This document shows, in pieces, positions 16,103 through 17,014 of a DNA stretch of 17,014 nt. Both the position numbers and the translations under genes were made by a program. Position 1 is the first letter of the stretch, and every line of letters starts with the position of its first letter. Location: positions 1 through 17,014 of the forward strand of contig JAICRQ010000023.1 of NCBI GenBank assembly GCA_025966435.1, given 5' to 3'. The notes below the pieces were generated by a model. That model was given only the letters and a program-made list of their open reading frames with translations, did no database searches and was not told the DNA's origin. This DNA is from Anaerolineales bacterium (lineage in GTDB: Bacteria > Chloroflexota > Anaerolineae > Anaerolineales > Villigracilaceae).

Positions 16103-16135
16103 AGACCCTAAGGGTTTTAAGAACCCTTAGGGTCT
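16103..16135. terminator. Hairpin terminator between the Asp-box gene and tRNA-His
   Basis: A perfect 14-bp stem (AGACCCTAAGGGTT at 16103-16116 with 16122-16135) has a 5-nt loop. It starts 8 nt after the Asp-box gene stop codon and ends 5 nt before the tRNA 3' end. On the minus strand TTCTT and later TTATTTT follow, so it probably ends the tRNA transcript as well as the plus-strand gene. Confidence 0.8.
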
Positions 16136-16140
16136 GCCTG

Positions 16141-16213
16141 GGTGCCTGATGGGTTTCGAACCCACAACATCGTCATCCACAGTGACGCGCTCTGCCATTG
16201 AGCTACAGGCACC
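16141..16213 (-). tRNA. tRNA-His, anticodon GTG
   Basis: The cloverleaf can be drawn directly. The acceptor stem GTGCCTG pairs with CAGGCAC, and the histidine-specific extra G at -1 (16213) faces C73 (16141). The D stem is GCTC/GAGC. The anticodon stem CGTCA/TGACG carries the loop CTGTGGA, so the anticodon is GTG. The T arm is GTGGG-TTCGAAA-CCCAT. The gene does not encode the full CCA end (C73 is followed by CA and then G). It lies in the same orientation as hisS, with one gene between them. Confidence 0.97.
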
Positions 16214-16277
16214 ATATTTCTAGCGGACGAGATTTTACCACAAGCCCAGCACGCCGCAAAGCGGCAGTGGGGATAAA

Positions 16278-16739
16278 TTATCTCATTTGCAGCACTGCCT
16301 CGAGCTCTCCTTCAATCATCCGGCCCGTTTCCAGAAAACCCAGACTCGCGTAGAGCCTTCTGGCAGATTCATTCTCTGGCTCATAACTGATTCCGACAGC
16401 CCGGATGCGGTCGTCGGCACGAAAGATCTCGAGTAGCTTTTCCATGCTGAACCGGCCATAGCCTCGACCCTGGTATTTTTCGTCCACCATCAGGCGAATA
16501 ATAAAGGCCTGCTGCGTCGGATGTTCAAAATTGAAGCCATACATCAGAAAACCCACAGGCGTATTGGCCTCATAAATACCATGTGGAAGAAAGTCCCAAT
16601 GCCCTTCATCGTCGTCGCCGAATTGCGACTCCGCGACGGAATATAAATTGGATGCAACGAAATGTGTTTGATCTTCGCGCACCTTTAGGCGAATCAGTTC
16701 CTCCCAGTTGTCTTTTGTAACCGGCCGGATCTCAGGCAT
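16278..16739 (-). CDS. GNAT-family N-acetyltransferase, spermine/spermidine (PaiA/BltD) type
   Basis: The 153-residue protein has the GNAT fold: RPVTKDNWEELIRLKV and THFVASNLYSVAESQ at the start, the acetyl-CoA loop in RLMVDEKYQGRGYG (Q-G-R-G-Y-G), and ISYEPENESARRLYASLGF near the end. The N-terminal block resembles the diamine/polyamine acetyltransferases PaiA and BltD of Bacillus, so polyamines are the likeliest substrate; this is by pattern. Its start codon overlaps the hisS stop by 8 nt, which implies coupled translation from one mRNA. It lies 64 nt before tRNA-His. Length is normal. Confidence 0.88.
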   Translation of the reverse strand: MPEIRPVTKDNWEELIRLKVREDQTHFVASNLYSVAESQFGDDDEGHWDFLPHGIYEANTPVGFLMYGFNFEHPTQQAFIIRLMVDEKYQGRGYGRFSMEKLLEIFRADDRIRAVGISYEPENESARRLYASLGFLETGRMIEGELEAVLQMR

Positions 16740-17014
16740 TGAGGATGCCCCTGACTGTATCGATCAACGCCGCACGCTGTACGGAAACCTGCTCGCCGTT
16801 GATTAGATTTTTGACCGCCACACTGCCTTGTTCCATCTCTTCGGGCCCTAGCACGAGCGTCACCTTGGCGCCGATGCGGTCTGCATACTTGAACTGTTTA
16901 GGCAATTTGACTGCCTCGGGATAGCAGACCACGTTAAGCCCTGCCCGGCGCAGTTCGCTGGCAAGCTTAAAAGACTCGAGCAGACAGTCCTGATTGAACA
17001 CAGTGACCAGCACG
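16732..17014 (-). CDS. hisS: Histidyl-tRNA synthetase, C-terminal part (cut by window edge)
   Basis: About 94 residues of the C-terminal anticodon-binding domain are present; the catalytic domain lies outside the window. The reading VTVFNQD, LASELRRAGLNVV, KLPKQFKYADRIGAKVTLVLG, and GSVAVKNLINGEQVSV is characteristic of class II histidyl-tRNA synthetase, in particular the KQFKYADRIGA element. The stop codon overlaps the following acetyltransferase start by 8 nt. The product charges tRNA-His, whose gene lies about 520 nt further on the same strand. The gene looks intact up to the window end. Confidence 0.92.
   Translation of the reverse strand, partial: VLVTVFNQDCLLESFKLASELRRAGLNVVCYPEAVKLPKQFKYADRIGAKVTLVLGPEEMEQGSVAVKNLINGEQVSVQRAALIDTVRGILNA

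Overview
The window looks like chromosome of a Chloroflexota bacterium, most likely an Anaerolineae-type lineage. This is inferred from the gene mix and style, not from a phylogenetic marker: moderately high G+C, a LytR-CpsA-Psr protein beside a small sorted-looking surface protein, several secreted propeller, helix or protease proteins with N-terminal signal peptides, and a compact glgA-glgC-malQ operon. I see no insertion sequence, CRISPR array, rRNA or phage gene. It reads as ordinary chromosome with some unusual pairings.

Layout. 1-1435 (minus): a LytR-CpsA-Psr (LCP) membrane protein followed by a small exported protein with an IPVTG-plus-transmembrane tail, then a long imperfect hairpin at 3-88. 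1511-3349 (plus): a secreted M35-type (aspzincin) metalloprotease with its own promoter and terminator, then a small protein resembling the protease inhibitor emfourin, again with its own promoter and terminator. 3412-4347 (plus): an EamA/DMT transporter that may be translated from a leaderless mRNA. 4452-7183 (plus): four tightly packed genes: aconitase X large and small subunits, a YbaK/ProX-type aminoacyl-tRNA deacylase and a small P-loop kinase-like protein. 7410-9225 (plus): a pyridoxamine-phosphate-oxidase-like flavoprotein, then a secreted parallel beta-helix protein with a strong promoter and terminator. 9542-9994 (plus): a methionine-R-sulfoxide reductase with one cysteine. 10059-14288 (minus): glgA-glgC-malQ, with an 8-nt gap and a 14-nt overlap. 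14652-16094 (plus): a secreted six-Asp-box propeller protein. 16141-17014 (minus): the 3' end of hisS, an overlapping GNAT acetyltransferase and tRNA-His(GTG).

How the genes work together. GlgC makes ADP-glucose, GlgA polymerises it and MalQ rearranges the alpha-1,4-glucans; branching enzyme and phosphorylase are not in this window. The aconitase X pair forms one dehydratase, acting either on cis-3-hydroxy-L-proline or on mevalonate 5-phosphate. Its linkage to a prolyl-tRNA-editing-family deacylase makes the hydroxyproline reading attractive but does not prove it. The M35 protease and the emfourin-like protein may be a protease-inhibitor pair; known emfourin acts on M4 proteases, so this would be a new combination. 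hisS lies two genes upstream of its cognate tRNA on the same strand.

Several genes without a Shine-Dalgarno sequence (lcp, the DMT transporter, glgA) have a TACAAT/TAGAAT hexamer 6-9 nt before the start codon, as expected for leaderless transcripts.
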